Of a stretch of DNA of 64,000 bases, positions 34,644 to 43,487 are shown in pieces. The stretch lies in NCBI RefSeq assembly GCF_016107305.1, contig NZ_RCVR01000014.1:85209-149208 (forward strand). The letters are read 5' to 3'. Below the pieces are notes generated by a model, which was not told the DNA's origin, did no database searches, and saw only the letters and a program-made list of their open reading frames with translations. Origin of the DNA: Roseomonas sp. KE2513. GTDB taxonomy: Bacteria; Pseudomonadota; Alphaproteobacteria; Acetobacterales; Acetobacteraceae. The first letter of the stretch is position 1. Each line of letters begins with the position of its first letter. Both the position numbers and the translations under genes were made by a program.

Positions 34644-35109
34644 GGTGGACCACCTGCACGGTGCGGCTGGCAGGGTCGATCTGCACCGTGGCGTAGGCCC
34701 CGGCCTGCTCGCCCAGGGCGGCAAAGGCGTCCACCAGGGTGGTGGAGGGCAGGTTGATCGCCACGGGCACTGGCTGCGGCCGCTCCACCCCGGACACGAC
34801 CACGGTGTAGCCGATCGTTCCGGCCAGCTTGCGCACGCCGTCTGCCAGTGGCCCGTTCCAGGTGAAGGCGACCGGACGCCGAAGCTCCTCCGGCACCACT
34901 GGACCCTGACCGGCGGCCAGCGCCGGACGGTTCAGGCCGCCGAGTTGCGCCATCTGGTGGCCGACCTGCTCCATCGAACGACGCAGGGCCACCTCGGGAT
35001 TGGGCATGCCGGTGGTGACGATTTCGGTAGTCGGGCCGGTGCCGGCGCAACCGGCCAGGGCCACGAGCCCCGCGAGTACCATCGCCAACCTCAGTCGTGT
35101 GCTTGCCAT
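34636..35109 (-). CDS. dotD: type IVB lipoprotein DotD (IncI TraH)
   Basis: 157 residues from ATG 35107-35109, with GAGGTGGAG upstream; the alternative GTG 35121 is poorer. The lipobox LVALAGC gives an acylated outer-membrane protein. The C-terminal half (FTWNGPLADGVRKLAGTIGYTV; LVDAFAALGEQAG) is the secretin N0-like DotD domain. It is first in the dotD-dotC-dotB-icmT chain. The leader carries a conserved box and a hairpin over the ribosome-binding site. Confidence 0.88.
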   Translation of the reverse strand: MASTRLRLAMVLAGLVALAGCAGTGPTTEIVTTGMPNPEVALRRSMEQVGHQMAQLGGLNRPALAAGQGPVVPEELRRPVAFTWNGPLADGVRKLAGTIGYTVVVSGVERPQPVPVAINLPSTTLVDAFAALGEQAGAYATVQIDPASRTVQVVHHV

Positions 35110-35114
35110 GGGGA

Positions 35115-35159
35115 TCTCCACCTCGTCGACGTGGAGAGTGCGGGCATTCGGCGCGAACG
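35115..35159 (-). promoter_or_regulatory. dotD leader: CGTTCGCGCCG box plus RBS hairpin
   Basis: The box occupies 35149-35159 (minus strand), ending 39 bases before ATG 35109. Between them a 7-bp stem (35115-35121 with 35131-35137) includes the GGTGGAG ribosome-binding sequence. Confidence 0.6.
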
Positions 35160-35264
35160 GGATGCGGTTCGTGCAGGCCCGGTTCGATCCTGCTCGACTG
35201 TCTCGGACATGACATCGTAGCCTCGTACGCCCGATCTACCTCAAATCCCTATCCGGCAGATCCT

Positions 35265-36053
35265 ATGGCCTATCAGTTCACCACGCTGCGTCATCCTGCC
35301 GAGAAACTTCTGGAAGCTGAGCACTTCCTTGCACGAATGGTGCACTCGAGTGGGATGGAGTTTCAGTTCGAGTTGAACGCTTTTCTTTCCGCCAGCCGGA
35401 GTGTGAGCTTCGTTCTTCAGAAATCGATGTCGGATGTGCCCGCCTTCGCCGCTTGGTATGCGAAGCAGCAGGCCATCATGAAGGCCGACTCTGCTATGCG
35501 CTTTTTCCTGGAACTACGGAACATCTCTCAAAAGCAGGGTCCGGTTTCCTTTGTTGGTGGGAGCAGGCTTGGTGGCGGCTGGACCTACCGCTTCGTAGGC
35601 AGGCCACAGCCAGTTCCAGAGGAGCTGACTGGTCGGGACATTGGTGCTTGCTGCGCTGCGCATCTGTCCAAGCTGGCGAACTTGCTTATGGACTGCGACA
35701 AGGCATTCCCATTTCACTCCTGCCCTGGCCGTGCGTTTACTGAAGAAGGCATGGCGGCACTCGGATACACTATGGAAGATGCTGAGGTTTCGGTCGGGCT
35801 GCCACCAGGTTGGACGGATGTAGTCGATTTCCCGGCAGCTGAAAAATTAAAGTGTTTGAGTCGTGAAGTAGAGCCACTGGATGCCGCTTCGATCGAACGG
35901 ATTGCCGCCGGTGATATTCAAGCAAATGGGAAGCCGATTGAGTTCCCTACATTCAGTGGAACCGATTTGGTCGACTATTTGGCGGTGAGGATGGCTGATT
36001 TTCCGAAGATGCCGTGTGACCGGTCCCCGCCAAGTGGTCCGGGGGAAATCTAA
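35265..36053 (+). CDS. hypothetical protein, lower GC, likely acquired
   Basis: 262 residues from ATG 35265. Soluble and mixed helical, with no signal peptide or motif I recognise. GC content is visibly lower than in flanking genes and codon use is more balanced. It lies on the opposite strand to the dot genes around it and splits the transfer region together with the VapBC pair. It is probably a later insertion. Function unknown. Confidence 0.75.
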   Translation: MAYQFTTLRHPAEKLLEAEHFLARMVHSSGMEFQFELNAFLSASRSVSFVLQKSMSDVPAFAAWYAKQQAIMKADSAMRFFLELRNISQKQGPVSFVGGSRLGGGWTYRFVGRPQPVPEELTGRDIGACCAAHLSKLANLLMDCDKAFPFHSCPGRAFTEEGMAALGYTMEDAEVSVGLPPGWTDVVDFPAAEKLKCLSREVEPLDAASIERIAAGDIQANGKPIEFPTFSGTDLVDYLAVRMADFPKMPCDRSPPSGPGEI

Positions 36054-36481
36054 TGAACCATTGTTGCCGCGCCCGCTCCTGACCCGCTACGCAGCCATGC
36101 CGTCGCAACGGGTTCTTGGGCGGGCGGTCGAGCAATAATGACAGGTCCGATCCCCGCTCTTCTCAGTCAGCGAGGGCGGGGTACGCTTAGTCCGCTTTCA
36201 GGAAGTCGCGCGTGCCCAGCCGACGATCACGCAGGGCGCAGAGCCGCCGATCACGGCTGCTGACCGGCAATGTCGGCTTGCCGGCCGATACCAGACACCC
36301 CGGCAACGGGCACGAAGGTCGCCTTCGGGTCGGGGGCGGCGCTAACTCTACCGGCGGGCGAATAGCGTCGGGGAGGGTGGAAGAGGGACGAGGTCATAGC
36401 CGCGGTAGCTTCCAGGTTGCTCTTGCTTCGCCAGTCTCCTATTGGCATATGCTTGGCATATCCCAGACCGGAGGGAACGGT
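36054..36481. other. 428-base intergenic region before VapBC
   Basis: No convincing gene. It holds scattered GC-rich repeats and, at its 3' end, the vapBC promoter/operator. It may be a remnant junction of the inserted 35.3-37.1 kb segment. Confidence 0.5.
36442..36461 (+). promoter_or_regulatory. tandem operator repeat upstream of vapBC
   Basis: TTGGCATAT occurs twice with an 11-base period (36442-36450 and 36453-36461), about 20 bases before the antitoxin ATG. The centre also contains the palindrome GCATATGC. This is a likely site for autorepression by the VapB antitoxin. Confidence 0.6.
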
Positions 36482-36730
36482 ATGCCTCAGGCCACCCCCG
36501 CACCCCGACAGGTTCGGCTATTTCGCAACAATCGGAACCAAGCCGTCCGGATCCCCGTGGAGTTCGAGCTTCCGGGTACCGAAGCCATCATCAGCCGGGA
36601 TGGCGACCGCCTCATCCTTGAGCCTGTCCGCTCCAGGAATCTGTCGGCGCTGCTCGACAGCTGGGAACCTCTGGAAGAAGCCCTGCCGGAGGGCGACGAT
36701 CCGCCCCCTGCCGCACGGGACATCTTCTGA
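36482..36730 (+). CDS. vapB: VapB-type antitoxin (AbrB/MazE fold)
   Basis: 82 residues from ATG 36482 with GGAGGGAA upstream. The N-terminal swapped-hairpin DNA-binding domain is typical (VRLFRNNRNQAVRIPVEFELPG, then GDRLILEPV). The acidic C-terminus (PLEEALPEGDDPPPAARDIF) should bind and inhibit the PIN toxin. It is two bases upstream of the toxin gene. Confidence 0.88.
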   Translation: MPQATPAPRQVRLFRNNRNQAVRIPVEFELPGTEAIISRDGDRLILEPVRSRNLSALLDSWEPLEEALPEGDDPPPAARDIF

Positions 36731-36732
36731 CC

Positions 36733-37134
36733 GTGCTCTACATGCTCGATACCAACATCGTCAGTGACGTGATCCGGAATCCGACAGGGACCGCCGCACG
36801 AAAGGCACGGGCGGCCGGAGCGGCGGTCTGCGTCAGTATCATCGTCGCCGCGGAGCTCCGGTACGGCTGCGCCAAGAAAGGATCTTCCCGGCTTCTGGAG
36901 CGGGTCGAGGCGTTCCTGGGTGCCGTGCCGGTGATGCCGCTGGAGGTGCCAGCCGATGCAGAGTACGGCGGGTTGCGAGCGGAGCTGGAAGCCGCCGGCC
37001 AACCGATCGGCGGGAATGATCTGCTGATCGCCGCCCATGCCTACGCATTGGAGGCGACCCTCGTGACAGCAAACGTCGGGGAGTTCCAACGGGTCCGTGG
37101 GCTGAGGGTCGAGAACTGGTTGGTTCCCGGCTGA
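36733..37134 (+). CDS. vapC: VapC-type PIN-domain ribonuclease toxin
   Basis: 133 residues from GTG 36733. The PIN-domain acidic residues appear in MLDTNIVSDVI, in the conserved AELRYG segment and in GGNDLLIAAHA with the late NVGEF. VapC toxins cleave specific RNAs when free of antitoxin. With VapB it could stabilise the mobile element by post-segregational killing. Confidence 0.9.
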   Translation: MLYMLDTNIVSDVIRNPTGTAARKARAAGAAVCVSIIVAAELRYGCAKKGSSRLLERVEAFLGAVPVMPLEVPADAEYGGLRAELEAAGQPIGGNDLLIAAHAYALEATLVTANVGEFQRVRGLRVENWLVPG

Positions 37135-37185
37135 ACGGCAATCGTGTGTTCACCTTGAACACACCTCAGCTTCCCTCAGGTTGCC

Positions 37186-40100
37186 CTACTCGGCCGCCAT
37201 CAGCCGCCGCGGCGGCTCGTTGTCCTGCGGCACGTCGCGCAGCACGATGCCCAGGCCCCGGCCATCGGTCAGCTCGGTGGCCAGTTCGTCCACCACGCCG
37301 GCCTCAGCCCGGGCGTCCAGCTCGCCGCGCTTCAGGCGCTCGTTCTTGCGCCGGTCGATCTCGTCCACGGCCGAGCCGCGTGGGAATACCCGCGCCAGCC
37401 GGCGCAGCGCTTCCTTGAACCCAAGCGCCGCGTACAGCCGGTTGCGCAACGCCGTATCGCCAGGCGTGGTGCTCAGCGCCCACAGTTCCACCGGCCCGAG
37501 GAAGTTCACCAGCATCTGCTCGTACTTGGCGCCCCCGGCCAGCAGCACCGCCAGGAACGGCGCTCCCTTCGGGCCCGGGCCCTGCAGGGCGAAGCGCACG
37601 ACGTCGGCGCTGGCCTTGCTCAGCCCGAAGCGCTCGATGACCTCGTTGCACTCCTTCTCGTCGCCGGTCTTGAGGATGAACCGCCCCGTGGACTGGCCGA
37701 CAAGCTCCTCGCCCATGTCGCTCAGCCGCTGCGACGCGAAGCCCAGCTGCAGGTTGTGCTTGCGCCCCTCACGGACATCCAGCGCAGCCTGATCGCGGAC
37801 CTGGGGACTGCCCTTGGTGCGGTGCCACTCGTCGTAGTCGAGCCGCTTCACCGACTCCATGATCTCCTGGAAGCGGGCACGCTGGTAGTCGCGCACCTTC
37901 TCCGGCACGTACTCGGCATAGTCCGGGTGCAGGGTGAAGTTGCGCGCCAGGATGTGCCGCGCCAGCAGGTACATCATCTCCGTCTGCCGGTCGTTCACCG
38001 CCGATCCGGTCGGCGCCACGGCGGCGAGATCAAGCACGATGATCCGAGCGGGCCCGAAATCCAGCTTGGTCGGGGCGTTCAGCGTCGGGAACTTCTTGAT
38101 GAAGTCGTAGATGTAGCGCTCGAACAGACCAATCGCGTCCTCGCTCGTGGTGGCGATCTTCAACTCGTCGAAGATGTCGCGAACCTGATCGCCCCGGGCG
38201 GCGACCACCAGATCCTCGAGCGTCGGCACCGCGTGACGCTGCGCCACCTCGGCGAGCCGCCACTCCTGGCGGTCGATCAGGGCGTCCACCACGTCCCGCC
38301 ACCAGGGCTCGGCGTGCTCCAGCACGATGCCGTGCCGCGACAGCGCGGCGTCGACGGTGGGCTCGACACCGGCCCGGTAAGGCTTGGGGGAGCCGCCGGG
38401 CACGTCGGTGCAGAGGCGATAGGCCTCGTCGATGACGTAGCCGATCAGCTGGCTCAGGCCCTCGAACGGTGTGTTCTGGCCTGGCGGCATGGTGGCCAGG
38501 GACAGGAAGTTCTGCAGGAACGCCTTCTCCATGGGCAGCGGATAGGTGCAGCCCACCTGCAGGTCGAAGATGTTGAACTCGTACCCAGCCCGGAACTGCA
38601 TCGTCACGAAGATGGCCTCGTGCTCGCGCTCCGGCCCCAGCGCCTCGCGCACCAGCCGCACGAACCCCTGGGCGGAAGGCCCGATGTCGGCCTTGCCGAT
38701 CAGCGGTAGCTTCGCCCCGCGCGAGCCCAGCACGGCGGTGCTGAGGCACAGGCCGAGGTTGATCGTGTTGGCGAGCACCGACTTCCCGGAGCCTGGCGGG
38801 GCCACGAAGATGTCGCACACGAGCGGGCGCTTGGAGCTGCCGGCGGGCTCGTAGGGCCAGATCGCGCCGTCGGGCCGGGTGAACAGCACCGAGCCCTGTT
38901 CCCAGGGCGATGCGCAGCGGTTCCAGGGGAGCATGGCGAAAGCGTCGCCCAGCAGCGCGATGCCCGGCGTGCCGGTCGAGGCCAGCGCCAGGGCTGGGAC
39001 GCTGCTCAACGCCCCTTCCAAGGGGTCGCCCGAGATGCTGGTGGCCTTGCAGTTGCCCCAGCCCTCCAGACGCTGCGTCAGGGTGGAGGCACGACGACGG
39101 AGCTTCTGGGTGTCACCGGTGGGCGCCCAGGTGGCGAAGGAGGCCCTCAGCTTGACCCCGATGTGGCCGTTGTCGTCGCGCTCCTGCTTCAGCGCCTCGA
39201 AGGCGCGACGGACATCGGCATTGCCGGGAAACATCGAGAACAGGGTGGCGCCGAGCGACTTCAGCAGCATCGCCGATCGTCCGCCGCCCTCGATCAGGAT
39301 TGAGCCGCGCCAAGGGATGCGGTCCTGCCCCAGCCGGGCCGACAGCTCGACGAAGGGCCGGGGGTCTTCCGGTCCGACCGCCATGTCCACGGGGGCGTAG
39401 TCGTTGTCGCCGATCCGCACCCGCTGCCCGCCCTGGGTCTCGGCGTCGGCGTGGAAGATCTGCTCGCGGATGGCGGGCCACAGCATGCCGGGCGCGGCGT
39501 CCACCTTGCGGGCCTCGTCCTCGGTCGCCCGCGGCATCACCCGGTCGCCCATGAGGGTGGCCTTCCAGTCCGACCCGGAGGTCTCGCGGTACACCGCCTC
39601 CCGCACCAGCTTCAGGGCCTCGTGCGCCCCCAGCCCGCGGGTGGCGATGTCGTTGGCCTTGAGGGCGGCCTCGACGCGCAGCACGAACGCATCGTGGCGC
39701 GCCGCCATGACCTCCGAGCGCAGGTAGTATCGCTGGCTGTCACCGGCCCGGGGACCGGCCTTGGCCAGGGCGGACTGCTCCTCCCCCATCTGCTTGCGCT
39801 CTTCCTTGGTCAGGACGGAGCGGCGGGTCCACAGCACATAGTAGGCCGCCTCCCAGCGCATGACCTTGGGCCAGAGCGCCGCGCGCTCGTTGAGCACGTC
39901 GCCGACATCCAGACCCAGCTCGCGCGCGATGGTGCGGCAGGAATCGAGGTTGAGGCGGTCGATCTCGACGGCTGACTGGTCGGGGTCGGAGATGAACCAG
40001 CCCATGATGGCGTGGCCCGGGTCCTCCAGGGCACCGGACAGGTCCATCCGCTGGGCGAGGGCGATGCGCTCGACGTCGGCGCGGGTGGCCATCCTCCGCA

Positions 40101-40248
40101 TGCCCTCGATGCGGATGACGCTGAGGTAGTCGGAATGCTTGGTCACCAGCGCGTCGCCGTGCGTGGTCTCGACGTCGCAGAAGGCGCCGAGGGGCTGCTT
40201 CAGGGTAAGGGACAGGCCCGCCAGGAGGCGGGAGATGGCGCCGATCAT
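37186..40248 (-). CDS. dotO: type IVB ATPase DotO/IcmB (IncI TraU)
   Basis: 1020 residues from ATG 40246-40248, preceded by GAGGAGGG. It is the large VirB4-like ATPase of IVB systems. Walker A is PPGSGKSV (K489), and Walker B lies around ARIIVLDLAAVAP. The N-terminal half contains the family segments LTLKQPLGAFCDVETTHGD and TKHSDYLSVI. It energises the channel at the inner membrane. Its start overlaps the dotN stop (ATGA). The vapC gene converges on its 3' end. Confidence 0.92.
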   Translation of the reverse strand: MIGAISRLLAGLSLTLKQPLGAFCDVETTHGDALVTKHSDYLSVIRIEGMRRMATRADVERIALAQRMDLSGALEDPGHAIMGWFISDPDQSAVEIDRLNLDSCRTIARELGLDVGDVLNERAALWPKVMRWEAAYYVLWTRRSVLTKEERKQMGEEQSALAKAGPRAGDSQRYYLRSEVMAARHDAFVLRVEAALKANDIATRGLGAHEALKLVREAVYRETSGSDWKATLMGDRVMPRATEDEARKVDAAPGMLWPAIREQIFHADAETQGGQRVRIGDNDYAPVDMAVGPEDPRPFVELSARLGQDRIPWRGSILIEGGGRSAMLLKSLGATLFSMFPGNADVRRAFEALKQERDDNGHIGVKLRASFATWAPTGDTQKLRRRASTLTQRLEGWGNCKATSISGDPLEGALSSVPALALASTGTPGIALLGDAFAMLPWNRCASPWEQGSVLFTRPDGAIWPYEPAGSSKRPLVCDIFVAPPGSGKSVLANTINLGLCLSTAVLGSRGAKLPLIGKADIGPSAQGFVRLVREALGPEREHEAIFVTMQFRAGYEFNIFDLQVGCTYPLPMEKAFLQNFLSLATMPPGQNTPFEGLSQLIGYVIDEAYRLCTDVPGGSPKPYRAGVEPTVDAALSRHGIVLEHAEPWWRDVVDALIDRQEWRLAEVAQRHAVPTLEDLVVAARGDQVRDIFDELKIATTSEDAIGLFERYIYDFIKKFPTLNAPTKLDFGPARIIVLDLAAVAPTGSAVNDRQTEMMYLLARHILARNFTLHPDYAEYVPEKVRDYQRARFQEIMESVKRLDYDEWHRTKGSPQVRDQAALDVREGRKHNLQLGFASQRLSDMGEELVGQSTGRFILKTGDEKECNEVIERFGLSKASADVVRFALQGPGPKGAPFLAVLLAGGAKYEQMLVNFLGPVELWALSTTPGDTALRNRLYAALGFKEALRRLARVFPRGSAVDEIDRRKNERLKRGELDARAEAGVVDELATELTDGRGLGIVLRDVPQDNEPPRRLMAAE

Positions 40249-40928
40249 GCGGCCCTCCTCGGAGCTGCGGGGATGGGGGCGGGGAGGGGGGCGGAAGCCT
40301 TCGGCTCGGCCCGGCCGGCCCAGGCGCGGAGCAGGCCGGGGTAGATGTCCTCGCCGCCCACCAGCATCCGACCCGTGGGCACCAGCCGGATGCTTCCCAG
40401 CAGGTTGGCGCGGCCGCGGTAGGCACCGGAAGTGAGCGCCAGCAGAGCCGCACCGAGCACGCCGGGATCGGACGTCTTCAGCCGCGCTTTGGCCTGCTCC
40501 TCCCGGCCGAGAAGCGCCTTGAGGGCTCGCCACGCGGCCACCGTGGCTTCGGTGCCCCTGGCGGGAGGCACCTCCAGCGTGGGGTCGGCATCGGCGTCGA
40601 GCAGGGCGAGATGGGCCGAGCGCGTCAGCATGAACACCGCCGCCTGGCTCACCTCTGGCAGCCACGCCAGCACGACGGACCGCTGGCGGGCGGCGACGTC
40701 GAGGTGCTGGGCGAGGTGACAGAGGCTGCAGGCGGCGGCGAGGTTCGCCGGGGCGTGGTTGGCGTGGTCGCCGTCGAGGTGAAACACCTCCTGCCGGCCG
40801 GCGGCGAAGGCACCGCAGAACCGGCAGGGAGCGTCGGCGCCGCCGCCGTGGCACTGCCGCTCCGCGCCGGCCGTATCCACGCCCCAGGCGGAGCGATGAG
40901 CGGACAGTGGGAGCGGCAGGTAGCGCAC
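40245..40928 (-). CDS. dotN: DotN/IcmJ-like coupling-complex protein (IncI TraT)
   Basis: 227 residues from GTG 40926-40928. It begins VRYLPLPLSAHRSAWG, then has a zinc-binding HNH-like core: CRFCG, FHLDGDHANHAPANLAAACSLCHLAQHL. This four-cysteine plus histidine arrangement matches IcmJ/DotN. DotN is part of the DotL coupling complex in Legionella. The gene precedes and overlaps dotO, as icmJ precedes icmB. A CTG just upstream that overlaps the icmD stop is an alternative start. Confidence 0.82.
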   Translation of the reverse strand: MRYLPLPLSAHRSAWGVDTAGAERQCHGGGADAPCRFCGAFAAGRQEVFHLDGDHANHAPANLAAACSLCHLAQHLDVAARQRSVVLAWLPEVSQAAVFMLTRSAHLALLDADADPTLEVPPARGTEATVAAWRALKALLGREEQAKARLKTSDPGVLGAALLALTSGAYRGRANLLGSIRLVPTGRMLVGGEDIYPGLLRAWAGRAEPKASAPLPAPIPAAPRRAA

Positions 40929-40933
40929 CGGGA

Positions 40934-41356
40934 TCAGTTCCCGAAGGTGACGGGGGCGTTGGTGCCGGTGATGGTCGCCGCACCGCCCGAGGCGGTCTGG
41001 GCGGCCTTGCCGATCCACACGCCGCCCGTGGCGAACAGGCCGCAGAGCACGATGCCGGCGAGGCCCATGGCGACCTTGCCGCCCTCGCGGTTCTGCGGCT
41101 GGCGCGACTGCCACAGCGACCAGGCGCCGGCGATGAGGCAGAGCAGCGCGGCGAGGTACATGGCCATGGAGCCGATGTTGCCGCCGGCGGTGGTGGCTTC
41201 CTGGGCCATGGTGCCGACCTGACCGCCGATGCCGTTCGCGGCCTGGGCGAAGGCCTTGCCGGAGACGAGCAGCGCGGCGCCGGCCGCCAGCATGGCGGTG
41301 CCAGCCTTCAGCGACCGGCGGCGGGTGGAGACGATGACGGGGCTGATGGACTTCAC
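40934..41356 (-). CDS. icmD: IcmD/DotP-like membrane protein (IncI TraR)
   Basis: 140 residues from GTG 41354-41356. A signal-like segment (about 14-36, ending AFAQ) is followed by two more hydrophobic segments (about 60-80 and 95-115), giving the small membrane protein expected for IcmD. Context is exact: it lies between icmC and icmJ-icmB, as in Dot/Icm loci. The open frame continues upstream in another gene's frame and was excluded. Confidence 0.75.
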   Translation of the reverse strand: MKSISPVIVSTRRRSLKAGTAMLAAGAALLVSGKAFAQAANGIGGQVGTMAQEATTAGGNIGSMAMYLAALLCLIAGAWSLWQSRQPQNREGGKVAMGLAGIVLCGLFATGGVWIGKAAQTASGGAATITGTNAPVTFGN

Positions 41357-41417
41357 GGAGTTCGCTTTCCTGTTGCCGAGGAACCGTGCGGCGCCTCTGA
41401 AGGTAGAGTCCGGGAAA

Positions 41418-41436
41418 TCGGCGCGCGCGGCGCCGA
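41418..41436. repeat. GC hairpin between icmC and icmD
   Basis: TCGGCGC-(5)-GCGCCGA stem-loop. A T-run follows it on the plus strand only, opposite to gene direction. It resembles the transfer-leader box (two mismatches) but sits 60 bases from the icmD start. Confidence 0.4.
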
Positions 41437-41444
41437 CCTTTTTT

Positions 41445-41987
41445 TCAGGTGTTCGCGCGAAACATCGTGGCCAGCAGTCGCGAGAGCGGCAGCACGTTGA
41501 TGAGGGCCACACCGAAGGCGAACTGAACGAGGCAGCCACCCTGTCCGCGACGGCTGGCACCCCGCACCACGCTCCACCAGGTGAACACCGCCAGCAGCGC
41601 CATCATGGCGCCGAAGGCCTGGAAGAAGCCCTGGAACACCTGCACGACGTTCACGATGGTCTCGGCCGGCGTTGCGCCGAGCACGCCGCCAGCGCCGACC
41701 GAAGGGACGTAGCCGAAGGCGCCCCCGGTCCCCACGGTGACCGAGCCACCTCCGGAGTTGCTGGCCAGGGTCAGGATCCGCGGGAAGGCCGCGAACACGC
41801 CGCTCAGGATCAGCGACAGCGCCGGGATCCACGGCCTGCTGCGGAACGGGTTCGCCGGTTGGGCCTGCTGCCAGAAGCCCCACCCGGCAAAGAGGAAGGT
41901 GCCGATCGCCGCGAGGTAGGCGAAGGCCGGCACGAGGTAGGCGAGCGCGATGCCGATCTCGGCCGCGAAGTCGACGAAGCCCTGCAT
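41445..41987 (-). CDS. icmC: IcmC/DotE-like membrane protein (IncI TraQ)
   Basis: 180 residues with four hydrophobic segments (about 10-38, 55-72, 108-135 and 150-172). The C-terminal VQFAFGVALINVLPLSRLL matches the IcmC/DotE/DotV group. It sits between icmG and icmD, as in Dot/Icm gene order. It is an inner-membrane channel component of unknown detail. Confidence 0.78.
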   Translation of the reverse strand: MQGFVDFAAEIGIALAYLVPAFAYLAAIGTFLFAGWGFWQQAQPANPFRSRPWIPALSLILSGVFAAFPRILTLASNSGGGSVTVGTGGAFGYVPSVGAGGVLGATPAETIVNVVQVFQGFFQAFGAMMALLAVFTWWSVVRGASRRGQGGCLVQFAFGVALINVLPLSRLLATMFRANT

Positions 41988-41998
41988 GACGGCGCGCC

Positions 41999-43417
41999 CT
42001 ACTGGATGGCGCCGCGCTCGGCGCGGACCACCCAGTTGCTGCCCTGCTGGGCGATGGCCGTGATCTTGCCGTAGCCCGGCACCTCGTCTCCCACGGCCAC
42101 CTGCAGCTGCGCGCCGCTGTCTCCGGTGCGATCGACCTCCGACAGCATGGCAAGACCGGGCGAGGCGGCCTGGACGCGGTAGCGGCGGCGCACGCCGTCG
42201 TTCGGCGCCTGCGCGGGGGCCTGCGTCCGGGCGGCGACCGGTGTGGCGGTGGGGCCGGGAGCCGCAGGGGGAGGGCTGACGTTGGCCGGCGCGGGGGGCG
42301 GCGCGGCGGCCGCACCCATGGCCGCGTTCATCGCGCCGCGTGCCTCGGCGAGGGCGAGGCGGCGCCCGAAGTCGGCTGTGGACGCCTCCAGCCGGTCGCG
42401 CATGGCCGCGAGGTCGGCCTGCATCTGCCGATCGCGCTCCTCCCGGTTGCGCATGATCACCGCCATCTGCGTGACCAACCCGAGCACATCGACCTGCTGC
42501 GGCGTGCTCATCGGAGCAGGGCGCAGGCTGGCGGCGACCGCGACAGGATCGGCCGGTGCCGGTGTGGCGGGCGTCGGCGGGGGCACGACCACCACAGGAG
42601 CAACCGCCACAGCGGACGTCGAAGCCGGGTTGGCCGCCTCGACGGCAGCCGGGGACGCGATCGCTGAAGCGGTCACTGCCGCGACGGCAGGTGTCGGAGC
42701 AGGAGCTGGCACGGCCGCAGCAGGCTCGATCGGCGTCGCGGCCGCCGCGGTTGCCACCGGGGGCTGGGCCGGCTGAGCCGGTACGGCAGGACGCGAAGGC
42801 TCATCCACGCGTCGAGCGAGCGGCGCCGGCTCTACCTGCTGGGTATCCCCAAGGCGGCGCGCCAAGGGCGTGGACTCGACGGGACGGCGCTCGGCCGCGG
42901 GCGGGACCGGCTCGGGGCGTGGCTGACCCGCCGTGCCGGGTGGCCGGGTCAGGTCCGGAGCGCCCTGGCGCTGCCGGTAGGCCATCACCTCGTCCAGCTG
43001 TGCTTCGCGTGACGTGCGCGGGGCCAGCTCGCGAGCGGCGGGAGCCGGCGCGGCGGCGGGAGGGGGTGCTGCAGCCATCTGCGCCGCCGGGGCCATCAGC
43101 CCGACCGCCTCCGCGGCGTGGCGCACGGACTTCCCCGCGCTCTCGCGCGCGGTCGCGACCGCGTTCTGCACGCCCAGCGGCAGGATCGTGTTGTAGGGAG
43201 AAACGAGGAACACCCCAGCGCCCACCACGAACACGGCGACCGCGACGGAGCCCAGCAACAGGCCGCGGCGGCTCTTGCGAGGCGGTGCGGAAGGGGCGGA
43301 AGCGGCGGCGGGGGAGGCGGGGGGCAGTTCGCCTTCCTCCTCCCCCGGCAGCGCCATGCTGGGGCGCCGCGTCGACAGCGGCGGGATCAGCGTGTTGTCG
43401 GGGACGTGGGTGTCCAT
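41999..43417 (-). CDS. icmG: IcmG/DotF-like protein (IncI TraP)
   Basis: 472 residues. A short cytoplasmic N-terminus and a single transmembrane segment (about 51-70) precede a very long Pro/Ala-rich periplasmic spacer. A coiled-coil (REERDRQMQADLAAMRDRLEA) follows, then a compact C-terminal domain (YRVQAASPGLAMLSEV; VAVGDEVPGYGKITAIAQQG) like that of IcmG/TraP. It links inner-membrane and core complexes. It is placed after dotG, with its own leader box and hairpin. Confidence 0.8.
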   Translation of the reverse strand: MDTHVPDNTLIPPLSTRRPSMALPGEEEGELPPASPAAASAPSAPPRKSRRGLLLGSVAVAVFVVGAGVFLVSPYNTILPLGVQNAVATARESAGKSVRHAAEAVGLMAPAAQMAAAPPPAAAPAPAARELAPRTSREAQLDEVMAYRQRQGAPDLTRPPGTAGQPRPEPVPPAAERRPVESTPLARRLGDTQQVEPAPLARRVDEPSRPAVPAQPAQPPVATAAAATPIEPAAAVPAPAPTPAVAAVTASAIASPAAVEAANPASTSAVAVAPVVVVPPPTPATPAPADPVAVAASLRPAPMSTPQQVDVLGLVTQMAVIMRNREERDRQMQADLAAMRDRLEASTADFGRRLALAEARGAMNAAMGAAAAPPPAPANVSPPPAAPGPTATPVAARTQAPAQAPNDGVRRRYRVQAASPGLAMLSEVDRTGDSGAQLQVAVGDEVPGYGKITAIAQQGSNWVVRAERGAIQ

Positions 43418-43426
43418 GGTGCCCTA

Positions 43427-43477
43427 CCTGTCTGAGACCGACAGGATGGGCGGACGCGGCGCGAACGGCGCCGCGTC
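43427..43477 (-). promoter_or_regulatory. icmG leader: box in a perfect hairpin, plus RBS hairpin
   Basis: The CGTTCGCGCCG box (43457-43467) ends 39 bases before ATG 43417. It lies within a perfect 10-bp inverted repeat (43453-43462 with 43468-43477). A second 6-bp hairpin (43427-43432 with 43440-43445) covers the AGG of the ribosome-binding site. Confidence 0.65.
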
Positions 43478-43487
43478 TTTTCTGGCC

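Noticed and set aside
41418..41436. Further copy of the transfer-leader box before icmD
   Set aside because: Two mismatches to the core and more than 60 bases from the start codon; kept only as a hairpin.
41437..41446. T-run after the hairpin as a terminator
   Set aside because: It follows the hairpin only on the plus strand, where no gene is transcribed; minus-strand genes run through it.
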